A DNA stretch of 64,000 nucleotides, taken from Bacteriovoracaceae bacterium (lineage in GTDB: Bacteria; Bdellovibrionota; Bacteriovoracia; Bacteriovoracales; Bacteriovoracaceae). Location: NCBI GenBank assembly GCA_023701435.1, contig JAMPXB010000006.1:80548-144547 (forward strand), read 5' to 3'. The position numbers and the translations under genes are program-made. Position 1 is the first letter of the stretch. Each line of letters opens with the position of its first letter. Under the pieces are notes generated by a model. It did no database searches and had not been told where the DNA came from. It saw only the letters and a program-made list of their open reading frames with translations. This document shows positions 43,087-51,462 of the stretch, one piece after another.

Positions 43087-44346
43087 TTATTCCTGTACCA
43101 TTGAGGTCCAGCCTGCTTCCCAGTTATCTTCAGCGGAAGCAAACGCTCCGATATAATCTACTGGATCAAAGAACAGGTCTTCAGGAGTTATTCCATTGCC
43201 TAAAGCGGGACTTGCCTCATTCGGATAATATCCAATAAGGTCAGGGCTTACAGTTTTATTTCCCTGATTGATTAACCAGCTATCAGTTGACCAAACATCA
43301 TTGTTCTCATTCTCAGCAGTCTTTTCACAAGAGATGATACTAGACTCAATTTTCAGGCCACCATGGTTAAAAGTCTCTGCATCATCGATATCAATACAGG
43401 CCTTAGTGAAACCGGTCAGAATAGTATTATAGAAACTGGCCGAAGTTCCTCTTCTCAAAAGAAGACCATAGGCGCTGTTCTTTCCGCCTAGGAAAGTAGC
43501 ATTGCTAATTGTTGGGTTAGAACGAGGAGAAGCATTCATTGGAGATTTAAAGTTATCGGCTTCAATCCCATTGTCTGCAGAATCATCGGCTTGCTTAACC
43601 AGTAGATATTGAATTTTACCGGTAAATCCCATGTCCCAATCAAGTGAATCATCTTCATTATTTGTAAGGACGAGATGCTTAACATTAACTGTCCCTCCAA
43701 AGAACTCGACTCCATCATCGGCATTCATGTTAACTTGAATATAGTCAACCTCGGTGCCTTCCCCAACCGCATTAAAAGTAATCCCGTTCAATTCATTGTC
43801 TTGTGACATTGGGTAACCAGCAAACTCAACACGTACATACTTTAAAACACCAGAATTATCCAATGGATCATTGCCACCAAATTTAACTGGCTCGATCTTA
43901 ATACCTTCGCTTATGGCCTCACATAGTTGTGTACCAGGTTTGCAAGCATTAATTGGTGCATTACCATTAATCACCAATCCGCCCCACTCACCACGCTTAC
44001 GATTGACAGCATTTATAGAAGTAAAAACGATTGGCTTGGCGCTGGAACCTTCTGCCAGAATTTTTGAACCACGTTGAATGGCCAGGAAAGATTTTGGCTC
44101 GCCTAAAATTTTAGTTCCCGCCTGAATTCTGATCGTTGAATTGTCTCTATTATCTCCTCCAATGAAGACGCCTTCGTCATCAAGGCGATAAACATGGTTG
44201 GCAGTCAAGTTCAACTGACTGTTTAAATATTTACCTTTTAAAAGGCAAAATTTTTGGTCATTTTCAACTAGTATCTCAGTGCCAGTCGGGCATGCTGTAG
44301 CGGCAACAGAGAAAAGCAAGAGACTCGAGACAATAAATGTCTTCAT
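43087..44346 (-). CDS. Secreted right-handed beta-helix-like surface protein
   Basis: A 419-residue exported protein (signal ends VAATA). It shows the pattern of a surface family common in Bacteroidetes and some Proteobacteria: IRIQAGTKILGE, GSKILAEGSSAKPIVFTS, RGEWGGLVINGNAP, NSGVLKYVRVEFAGYPMSQDNELNGITFNAVGEGTEVDYIQVN, DDGVEFFGGTVNVKHLV and DDSLDWDMGFTGKIQYLL. Each is a coil of a parallel beta-helix. Such proteins often accompany TonB receptors of the same type, perhaps as ligand-capturing partners. GGAGG precedes ATG 44346; that site can pair with upstream bases. First gene of the nine-gene operon. Confidence 0.82.
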   Translation of the reverse strand: MKTFIVSSLLLFSVAATACPTGTEILVENDQKFCLLKGKYLNSQLNLTANHVYRLDDEGVFIGGDNRDNSTIRIQAGTKILGEPKSFLAIQRGSKILAEGSSAKPIVFTSINAVNRKRGEWGGLVINGNAPINACKPGTQLCEAISEGIKIEPVKFGGNDPLDNSGVLKYVRVEFAGYPMSQDNELNGITFNAVGEGTEVDYIQVNMNADDGVEFFGGTVNVKHLVLTNNEDDSLDWDMGFTGKIQYLLVKQADDSADNGIEADNFKSPMNASPRSNPTISNATFLGGKNSAYGLLLRRGTSASFYNTILTGFTKACIDIDDAETFNHGGLKIESSIISCEKTAENENNDVWSTDSWLINQGNKTVSPDLIGYYPNEASPALGNGITPEDLFFDPVDYIGAFASAEDNWEAGWTSMVQE

Positions 44347-44350
44347 ATAA

Positions 44351-44374
44351 TCCTCCATAGGGTTAGTATGAGGA
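44351..44374 (-). promoter_or_regulatory. Shine-Dalgarno-sequestering hairpin before the TonB operon
   Basis: On the minus strand, TCCTCATA pairs with TATGGAGGA (eight pairs, one bulged G) across a seven-base loop, four bases before the start codon. It covers the whole GGAGGA ribosome site of the first gene. Weaker than the other two long hairpins. Confidence 0.4.
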
Positions 44375-44532
44375 GTAGTGTGCCCATGACCAAGCGAATC
44401 ACTCAATTTAAGTTGTTATGTTGGTATTGTTAAGATGAAGTGAAGAAAATAAGGAAACAGCCTTGCCAGCTCCTTATTTATTAAGAGTTTGTTAGATCAA
44501 TAACTTTAAGTTTTCACAACGACAAATTTATT

Positions 44533-45654
44533 TTATGAGGGCCTTTCTATTGCCAGCGAAATAATTTTAGTGAGTTTTTCGAGGTTTTCATAAGTCACAT
44601 TATGAAACAAAGCAATTCGGAACTGATTTCGACCAAGTTTCCGATAGCCATCAATATCCACCACCACATTCTGAGCGCGAAGAACTTTGGTTAAGTCATC
44701 CACTTTGTATTTGGGGTCCACATCAATGGTGATCACCGCTTGTGAACGAAATTCGGGATTCTTGATATAGGGAGATAAATAAGATTTTTCTTCTGCCCAG
44801 CTGTACATCAAGTGAGCTTTTCTTTTTGCTTCCGCGATCACCTTATCTTCACCCATCTTATTCATAAGCTTAACTTGTTCATTCATAAGAAAGATGTTGG
44901 CGATGGAAGGAGTATTGTAAGTCTGGTTACAGCGGGAATTCTCAATGGCGTGGGAGAACTTCATTGAAACCGGAATGAAGCGCGAGTTGTCCTTTTCAAT
45001 ACGCAGGGCCCGTTCCACTGCCTTTGGCGACATGATAGCAATATAAAGGCCACCATCTGCTGCAAAGACCTTCTGGGGGGAGAAGTAATAAACATCAATG
45101 TTTTTAAAGTCGACTTTTATTTGCCCCGCTCCGGAAGTGGCATCCACCACCATCAGCGTATCGGGATTACGTAGTTTGGGAATTTGTGACAACTGCACGC
45201 CAGTAGAAGTTTCATTCAGAGTGCAGCAGATAACATCATGGCCATCTAGTTCGACCGGATTAATTCCTTCACCAAAATCCACCCGCATTTCTTGAGCATT
45301 AATCCACGGAATATTCTTATGAGAGCGATACCATTTATCAGAAAACTCTCCACAGACAAAATGGAGTGAGGATTTTTCTACCAGACCGAGACCGATCATA
45401 TCAAAAAAGAAAGTTGCTCCACCATTACCTAAAACCACTTCATAATCTTCAGGTAATTTGAAGTAGGCGCGAATGTCATCTTGTAATTCTTTGACTAAGT
45501 TTCGCACCGGCATCTGGCGGTGGCTGGTCCCTAAAAGCTTGGTTCCACTTTTAGCGAGAGCTTCTACCGCCTCGATCGGAATCAGGGATGGACCAACTCC
45601 AAAACGTGGATCAGAAGGAATAAGATTTTGAGGAACCTGGAAGTTTTCAAACAT
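44533..45654 (-). CDS. serC: Phosphoserine aminotransferase
   Basis: A PLP enzyme converting 3-phosphohydroxypyruvate to phosphoserine (serine and PLP synthesis), 373 residues. It starts PQNLIPSDPRFGVGPSLIP, with TSHRQMPVRNLV, GNGGATFFFDMI and STGVQ; the PLP lysine is in YYFSPQKVFAADGGLY. This layout fits the actinobacterial/TIGR01366 type rather than the E. coli type. ATG 45654 was chosen for its GGAG; an in-frame ATG ten codons upstream lacks one. About 185 bases separate it from the TonB operon and hold no gene that I can see. Confidence 0.88.
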   Translation of the reverse strand: MFENFQVPQNLIPSDPRFGVGPSLIPIEAVEALAKSGTKLLGTSHRQMPVRNLVKELQDDIRAYFKLPEDYEVVLGNGGATFFFDMIGLGLVEKSSLHFVCGEFSDKWYRSHKNIPWINAQEMRVDFGEGINPVELDGHDVICCTLNETSTGVQLSQIPKLRNPDTLMVVDATSGAGQIKVDFKNIDVYYFSPQKVFAADGGLYIAIMSPKAVERALRIEKDNSRFIPVSMKFSHAIENSRCNQTYNTPSIANIFLMNEQVKLMNKMGEDKVIAEAKRKAHLMYSWAEEKSYLSPYIKNPEFRSQAVITIDVDPKYKVDDLTKVLRAQNVVVDIDGYRKLGRNQFRIALFHNVTYENLEKLTKIISLAIERPS

Positions 45655-45722
45655 ATGAACTCCAAAAAGATTTACCGCTTTCAATAATAGCGGTCCGTCA
45701 GGAAATTTGATAGCCTTTAGGA

Positions 45723-46301
45723 ATGATTAAACTTCTCTTTTTCTGGACTCTTTTAGGATGTCTTTGCGCTCCCGCATTGGGTCAGGAAACGATCCTCTTT
45801 AACCTGGGAACTCATACCGAATTCTATAACAAAATTCAGGATGACTCTTCCGGTGGGACCCGAAAATTCGATTTTGCCCCTACTCTAGGGGCCGGAATCA
45901 AACTCCCTTTAATCGATCATTGGCACTTCCTTCCAGAATTTAATTGGGTCCTTCCCCAAAATGCCGGCAGTGACCGGATCATTAAGAACACTTTTATGCT
46001 ACGGGCCGACTTTGGATATGATCTGATGGACTGGTTTCGTTTACGTGCCGGAACATCTCTCATCTGGCTCAATCAACATGGCCGGGGTGGCTCTGCTGAA
46101 ATAAACAATGGAAACTCCACCTCCACTTTTTATTATCCAGATGAAAACCGCTCCAGTCTCAACAACACTTTGGATTTTGGCGCAGAAGTACTGATGCAGG
46201 ACTGGGCCCTACGGCTTCAGACTTACGTCTATTCTGTCTTCCTCGCGGAAAAACGACAGACTTCCTATACTCTCTTTATTTCCTATTACTGGGACCGGTA
46301 A
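45723..46301 (+). CDS. Small outer-membrane beta-barrel protein
   Basis: A 192-residue exported protein (signal ends ALG). The mature part is a set of amphipathic strands with aromatic girdles (FLPEFNWVLP, FGYDLMDWFRLRAGTSLIWL, TLFISYYWDR), probably an eight-stranded barrel. Function unknown. It lies three bases before the matrixin gene and is probably co-transcribed. The ribosome site before its ATG is weak (AGGA very close). Confidence 0.7.
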   Translation: MIKLLFFWTLLGCLCAPALGQETILFNLGTHTEFYNKIQDDSSGGTRKFDFAPTLGAGIKLPLIDHWHFLPEFNWVLPQNAGSDRIIKNTFMLRADFGYDLMDWFRLRAGTSLIWLNQHGRGGSAEINNGNSTSTFYYPDENRSSLNNTLDFGAEVLMQDWALRLQTYVYSVFLAEKRQTSYTLFISYYWDR

Positions 46302-46304
46302 TTT

Positions 46305-47153
46305 ATGAAATACCTCTTACTTGCTTTCTGTTTTATCTCTTATGCCGAAGCCTATACTTTAAATAACAACTTTGGGGCTTCCTTTAAGGACAACAAGGTT
46401 AAGGTCTACATTGATGCCGGGACTGTTTGTCCAACCAACCAGATTACCGTTAATGACCTGGAATCGATGATTCAACCAGCAGTCGATGATTTCTGGAATC
46501 CCATTCCGACTTCGGCCTTAAGACTTGATGCCGCTGGCTTTTCTCAGCACATCTCTAACATTAATCAGGGAAGACTTTGTTCGCCCACTGATGATGAATG
46601 TATCGACGAAGCCGTCACTGCTGGTAATAGTGATCCCGCCTTGGGGCTGATCCCTTCCACCACCGATATTATTATTGCCTGCAATAGCAATACCCTGAAC
46701 TTCGGAGGGGGCAATGTCCTCGCCGTGACTATTCCCAATAAGTTTTCCGGCAAAAAGATTACCGGGGCGGTCATTTTAATTAATGACTCCAGCAATAGCT
46801 TCGGCTCTCTTTCTCGAGCTGACCAAATCGGAGTCATTGCTCATGAAATTGGCCACGCCATTGGCCTGGGACATTCCGAAGACACCGCCGCCCTGATGTA
46901 TTACCGAACAGTGAATCAAAGAAGCCATTTGGGACAAGATGATGTGGATGGACTCAGTTATCTCTATCCTATGCACGTCGATGCTTTTGGTCTTAGTGAT
47001 GGGTTACTGGGAAGTTGCGGAACAATTGATACCAATAAGAATCCGCCGAGCAATCCACCATTCTTGCAAATGGGGATCACTCTGGGACTCTTCATTTTAT
47101 TATCTGAACTTTATCGATTATTTAAGAGAGCGAAGGCTCGTTCCACGACGTAA
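46305..47153 (+). CDS. Matrixin-like (M10) metalloprotease with C-terminal membrane anchor
   Basis: A 282-residue exported zinc protease. A signal peptide (ISYAEA) is followed by a matrixin catalytic domain with HEIGHAIGLGH at 180-190 (all three zinc histidines) and the Met-turn Met198 in ALMYY, then a DVDGLSYLYP helix as in M10 enzymes. A C-terminal hydrophobic segment (GITLGLFILLSELY) and basic tail anchor it in the inner membrane facing the periplasm. The domain lacks a pro-peptide Cys switch. The 3' end overlaps the convergent aminopeptidase gene by 36 bases. Confidence 0.9.
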   Translation: MKYLLLAFCFISYAEAYTLNNNFGASFKDNKVKVYIDAGTVCPTNQITVNDLESMIQPAVDDFWNPIPTSALRLDAAGFSQHISNINQGRLCSPTDDECIDEAVTAGNSDPALGLIPSTTDIIIACNSNTLNFGGGNVLAVTIPNKFSGKKITGAVILINDSSNSFGSLSRADQIGVIAHEIGHAIGLGHSEDTAALMYYRTVNQRSHLGQDDVDGLSYLYPMHVDAFGLSDGLLGSCGTIDTNKNPPSNPPFLQMGITLGLFILLSELYRLFKRAKARSTT

Positions 47154-48881
47154 ACATTCTGCCTCATACTCTTCGAGCATGACTTTCTCTTCTGAGTTAA
47201 GGAGATTCATGTCCACAAGTGCTGGATCAAATCCAATGTAAACGAATGGTACAAAATGAAGCATCTTTGGAAATGTCGGATGCTTCTCTACCCACACAAT
47301 ATTTTCCAGACGAACACCGCCAAAACCAGGGATATAAATTCCCGGCTCAATGGAAACTGTCTGACCAGCTTTCATTGGCACATTCGAAATCGTTGAAAGT
47401 CTCGCTCCCGGCTCATGAACGTGAACACCCACACCGTGCCCGGTACCGTGACTGTAATCGTAACCTTTTCTTCTCATCGCGTTTCGGGCCAGACCATCCA
47501 GCACATTACCTTTGGTGCCTTCCGGGAAAATCGCCGTTTGCACAGCCAGAAGTCCTTTAAGAACCAAGGTATACATCTCAATCATTTTCGGATCGGCCTT
47601 GGCGGTCGTACTACCTAGGAAAGTTCTGGTGGTATCAGTGGCCCAGCCGCCATCAAAATAGCCGCCGGAATCAAGAAGAATCATATCGGTGTCTTTAATG
47701 ACCACTTCATCAGAAGGATTACCATAGTGAACAATGGAACCATTCGGGCCTACGCCGGCAATGGTATTAAAGCTTTGATCAACAGCACCCTGCTCTTGAT
47801 ATTTTTTAGTGGTCTCGTGATAGAGGTCAAGCTCAGTAATACGCTTGCCGCTTTTTATGGAGTCCTTAACCCATTTAATGGTGTTAAAGATCGCCTTATC
47901 GGCCTTCTTAAAAGAAGCCAGCATCTGTTGAATTTCGACTGGCTCTTTGATGGACTGATATTCATAAAGTCCGCCGGCCTTTTCTTTTAAACGATCAGTT
48001 CCAAAAACTTTTAAGAGCATGCCGAAATCGGCGCTGTTAAGCATACCTGGATCAAACCACACTTCATTCAAGTGAAGGGTGTTTTGCAAACGATCCAATT
48101 CTTTGGAAAGGGTATTGTAAGGAAGAGAAATAAACTCCAATCCTGTTTCTTTTTTGGCCTTCTGTGAAACCGGTGTTTCCGGAGTAACAAAGACATAAAC
48201 TTTTTCTTTGGTAACCAGTGCCTTGGCATAAAAGCTTGAGAGATAAGGCAGATGATAACCACGGCAATTGGTGATCCAGGCGATGGAATCCAAGGCCGTC
48301 AAATAAATGGCCTGCTTTTCATTTTCAAAAATAGAGCGTGTTTTCTCCAGCGAATCACGACCGCGCCACTCTCTTGGAACAAACGAGATTTCTTTTAGTG
48401 CCGGAAGAGGTTCAAAAGCAATATGCTGGGCCAGCTCTCCGCCTTCCATAGGAATAGTTTCAGCACCACTCTGGGACAACTTCTTTAAATAACCAAGAGC
48501 AGTACGATCGGCTTCGTAACCCAATTTTTTAATTCCAAGTTTTTTTATATCTGCAGCGAGCTCAGCAGTGGTTGATGAGTCACCGCCAATTTTCATCACT
48601 TCAACCTCAGAGGCATCAACCTCTAGATCGGCCTGTTCGTGATAGCGACCATCCACATAAAGTCTCACTCGCCCATTAACCGGAACCAGGACTTCCGCCA
48701 TGGAGCCAGTAAAACCGGTAATGTAGAAGCGATGATTATCTTCCAGCGGCACATATTCATTCAGGAAAGGGTCAAAACTGGAGATATACATCCCGTCCAG
48801 GCCACGCTCCGTCATAACTTTTTTAAGCGTTTGAATATTAGATTTGATAGTTTGATTTGAAAGAGTGAACGTTTTTTTCAT
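47118..48881 (-). CDS. Xaa-Pro aminopeptidase (M24B)
   Basis: Removes N-terminal residues before proline. 587 residues, the long three-domain type (two creatinase-like N-terminal domains, then pita-bread catalytic domain) as in APP1. Metal ligands are seen at LLDSGGYFDGGWATDTTRTF (two Asp), HGTGHGVG (His), SIEPGIYIPGFGGVRLEN (two Glu). No signal peptide, so cytosolic. GAGG lies upstream of the ATG. It overlaps the matrixin gene by 36 bases at the 3' ends and is divergent from the kynurenine genes. Confidence 0.93.
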   Translation of the reverse strand: MKKTFTLSNQTIKSNIQTLKKVMTERGLDGMYISSFDPFLNEYVPLEDNHRFYITGFTGSMAEVLVPVNGRVRLYVDGRYHEQADLEVDASEVEVMKIGGDSSTTAELAADIKKLGIKKLGYEADRTALGYLKKLSQSGAETIPMEGGELAQHIAFEPLPALKEISFVPREWRGRDSLEKTRSIFENEKQAIYLTALDSIAWITNCRGYHLPYLSSFYAKALVTKEKVYVFVTPETPVSQKAKKETGLEFISLPYNTLSKELDRLQNTLHLNEVWFDPGMLNSADFGMLLKVFGTDRLKEKAGGLYEYQSIKEPVEIQQMLASFKKADKAIFNTIKWVKDSIKSGKRITELDLYHETTKKYQEQGAVDQSFNTIAGVGPNGSIVHYGNPSDEVVIKDTDMILLDSGGYFDGGWATDTTRTFLGSTTAKADPKMIEMYTLVLKGLLAVQTAIFPEGTKGNVLDGLARNAMRRKGYDYSHGTGHGVGVHVHEPGARLSTISNVPMKAGQTVSIEPGIYIPGFGGVRLENIVWVEKHPTFPKMLHFVPFVYIGFDPALVDMNLLNSEEKVMLEEYEAECLRRGTSLRSLK

Positions 48882-48936
48882 ACAATAACCTCGTCCAATA
48901 AAAATACTCCCCTCTCTAATACTTGTGAAGGCTTTT

Positions 48937-50034
48937 ATGAAAATTCAACATCCTATTTATTATGGCGATTATTTGCAACTCCCTAAAATCCTTAATGCAC
49001 AAGCACCTGAAAGTGCCAAATATGGTCCTGCAGCTCACGATGAAACACTTTTTATTATCATTCACCAAACTTATGAGTTGTGGTTTAAACAGATTCTTCA
49101 TGAACTCGGCTCCGTCCGTGAAATCATGCAAAAACCTTTTGTCCCATCTACCGATCTGTCAGTCATAAATTCCCGCATTCAACGGGTGACTAAGATTCAG
49201 CAGATTTTAATTGATCAGATTCAGGTCATGGAAACCATGACCACCTTAGACTTCATGGAGTTCCGGGATTACCTGGTTCCGGCCTCTGGATTTCAAAGCC
49301 TGCAATTCCGATTAGTCGAAGCGACCTTGGGGATTAAGGCCGAACACCGCATGGAAGTGGAAAAACAATTTTTCACTTCACGGCTAAATCCTGAAGACCG
49401 AAAAAAACTGGAAGAGACAGAAAACACCATTAGTATTTTTGAATTGCTTGAGGCCTGGCTGGAAAGAATGCCTTTCAGTCAATTTGAAGATTTTGATTTC
49501 TGGGGCGACTACTCGGCGGCAGTGGACAAGATGCTGGAGCAAGACCGGGAAATCATCTCTCATAATCCGGGTCTAGATGAAAGAATGAAGACTCTTGAAT
49601 TAAAAAATCTCGGTCTGACTCAAGAGACCTTCAGTACACTACTAGACACCAAGAAGTATGAGCACTGGAAAGCTCAGGGCAAAGTCCGCCTTTCTCAAAA
49701 GGCGATGCTCTCAGCGGTCTTCATTTATCTTTACCGTGACTATCCAGCACTTCAGATTCCTTTTAATATTTTAAATTCTCTGGTGGAAGTTGATGAGAAG
49801 TTTACGACCTGGCGCTACCGTCATGCCATCATGGTTCAAAGAATACTGGGAACCAAGATTGGAACAGGTGGCTCATCCGGGCATGAGTACTTGAAGTCCA
49901 CCACCGAGAGAAATCGCGCTTTCATTGATTTCTTTAATCTCGCGACTTTCCTCATTCCTAAAAATATGACACCAAAACTTCCGGAAGCTTTAATCGATCA
50001 GTTGGATATCGTTTATGATTCACTCAGATCTTAA
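48937..50034 (+). CDS. kynA: Tryptophan 2,3-dioxygenase
   Basis: A haem dioxygenase opening the indole ring of tryptophan to N-formylkynurenine. 365 residues. Seen: HDETLFIIIHQTYELWFKQIL (substrate-site His/Tyr/Phe), DFMEFRDYLVPASGFQSLQFR, and RYRHAIMVQRILGTKIGTGGSSG with axial His296. ATG 48937 with AAGG six bases upstream is preferred over a GTG twelve bases earlier. kynU starts inside its last 20 bases, so both are translated together. The formamidase that belongs between the two steps is not in the window. Confidence 0.95.
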   Translation: MKIQHPIYYGDYLQLPKILNAQAPESAKYGPAAHDETLFIIIHQTYELWFKQILHELGSVREIMQKPFVPSTDLSVINSRIQRVTKIQQILIDQIQVMETMTTLDFMEFRDYLVPASGFQSLQFRLVEATLGIKAEHRMEVEKQFFTSRLNPEDRKKLEETENTISIFELLEAWLERMPFSQFEDFDFWGDYSAAVDKMLEQDREIISHNPGLDERMKTLELKNLGLTQETFSTLLDTKKYEHWKAQGKVRLSQKAMLSAVFIYLYRDYPALQIPFNILNSLVEVDEKFTTWRYRHAIMVQRILGTKIGTGGSSGHEYLKSTTERNRAFIDFFNLATFLIPKNMTPKLPEALIDQLDIVYDSLRS

Positions 50035-51208
50035 AAGGCACTATTCAAGATTTTTAAATGGCCACTTGGGAATGCTGCACTTTGCGGCCCACTCCCATCA
50101 TTTCTGGCCCGACGTCACTCGTGAGGCCCACCTGGAATACTGGGATGACTGTGCCCAAGCCAGTGACGAGAAATGGAACAAAATATTTACCGAAGTCATT
50201 CCTAAAACTCAGGCACACATTGCCGGAATTTTAAATTTAAAAGACAAAGACCAGATTGCCTTTGCCCCCAATACTCATGAACTGGCGGCCCGTCTTCTTT
50301 CTCTTTTCATAGGAAAAGAAAGTCTCTCTATTCTTACCACCTCCAGCGAATTCCATTCATGGCGCAGACAAATTCTTCGCTTAAAAGAACTTCCTCAGGT
50401 AACAATTGAAATGGTCTCAACGGAGAATTTTCTGCATGAGCACCGTAGTCTGATTGAAGGTCTTAAAGCAGGACTCAAAAAATCACCTGACATCTTTTTC
50501 GTGAGCCAGGTCTTTTTTGATTCCGGCCTGGCCCTGACTGATGATGAACTCTGTGAGCTCTTTGAGGCCAAGTCAGCTTCCACCATTATGGTGGTCGACG
50601 GTTATCATGGTTTCGCGGCCCTTCCCACTGACCTCTCACGGCTGGAAGGCAAAATCTTCTACCTCGCCGGAGGCTATAAGTACGGCCAGGGCGGAGAAGG
50701 TGTGGGCTTCATGGTAGTTCCTCATGGTGATTGGAGACCGGCCTATACCGGATGGTTTGCTGAGTATGCCGAGCTCTCCAGGCCCGCTGGTGCCCAGGTT
50801 GGTTACTCGGCCGACGGGATGGCCTTTATGGGTGCTACCCAGGACCCTTCCGGCTTCTATCGGTTTAATGCAAGCTGGGACCTCTTTTTTAAGGAAGAAC
50901 TCTCCGTTTCCCAGATCCATGAGTTTATTAAAGAACTTCAAAATGAATTCCTGAAGGTCCTGCCGGAAGATTTTTCCAGCCACTATGGACTGACCCCACT
51001 CTTTAAAAACCTCAACTGGCATGGGCACTTTTTGACCTTTGAAGCGAGGTCTGAAGAAAAAGGCCAGCAGCTCCAAAAGGCCCTTAAGGATCAGCACATC
51101 TTGATTGATAGAAGAGGCAAAAGACTACGCTTTGGCTTTGGCCTCTATCAAGATTTGAGCGATATTCGAGTCCTCGGTGAGTGCCTTAAAAAGTTGTCAG
51201 TCAATTAA
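50015..51208 (+). CDS. kynU: Kynureninase (PLP-dependent)
   Basis: Cleaves kynurenine to anthranilate and alanine. 397 residues, aminotransferase class V fold. PLP lysine Lys222 in YLAGGYKYGQGGEGVGF; the phosphate site and SEFHSWRRQ precede it. VVDGYHGFAALP holds the Asp that contacts the pyridine. MVVPHGDWRPAYTGWFA follows. The sequence is somewhat distant from Pseudomonas KynU, so substrate (kynurenine or 3-hydroxykynurenine) stays open, but the 20-base overlap with kynA makes the pathway clear. A short promoter gap follows. Confidence 0.85.
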   Translation: MIHSDLKRHYSRFLNGHLGMLHFAAHSHHFWPDVTREAHLEYWDDCAQASDEKWNKIFTEVIPKTQAHIAGILNLKDKDQIAFAPNTHELAARLLSLFIGKESLSILTTSSEFHSWRRQILRLKELPQVTIEMVSTENFLHEHRSLIEGLKAGLKKSPDIFFVSQVFFDSGLALTDDELCELFEAKSASTIMVVDGYHGFAALPTDLSRLEGKIFYLAGGYKYGQGGEGVGFMVVPHGDWRPAYTGWFAEYAELSRPAGAQVGYSADGMAFMGATQDPSGFYRFNASWDLFFKEELSVSQIHEFIKELQNEFLKVLPEDFSSHYGLTPLFKNLNWHGHFLTFEARSEEKGQQLQKALKDQHILIDRRGKRLRFGFGLYQDLSDIRVLGECLKKLSVN

Positions 51209-51300
51209 AGAAAAACCGACTAAAAAGCCTAATGTTTTTACTGATTATGCCGATATAAGCCTCAGATACAAACAACTTTGATTGTGATGATTGGGGATAT

Positions 51301-51462
51301 ATGAGTTATAAATTAGGATCAATTGTTATGGTTTTAATGATCTTTTTTATCGCAAAAATTTCATTTGAAACGGCAATGGCCGAAAAGATGCCCGATCAGC
51401 TTGATGAGCGTTCTCCTGCGGCGATTGATCAGAGTTACAAAAATCATCTAAGTCGTCGCTAA
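51301..51462 (+). CDS. Small exported or single-membrane-span protein, 53 aa
   Basis: A short gene easily missed. GGGGA lies five bases before the ATG. The product has a basic N-terminus, a hydrophobic helix (IVMVLMIFFIAKISF), an ETAMA that could be a signal-peptidase site, then a charged tail (PDQLDERSPAAIDQSY). No family known. The 92 bases upstream, after kynU, are long enough for a promoter. The last 15 bases overlap the convergent murD gene. Confidence 0.55.
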   Translation: MSYKLGSIVMVLMIFFIAKISFETAMAEKMPDQLDERSPAAIDQSYKNHLSRR

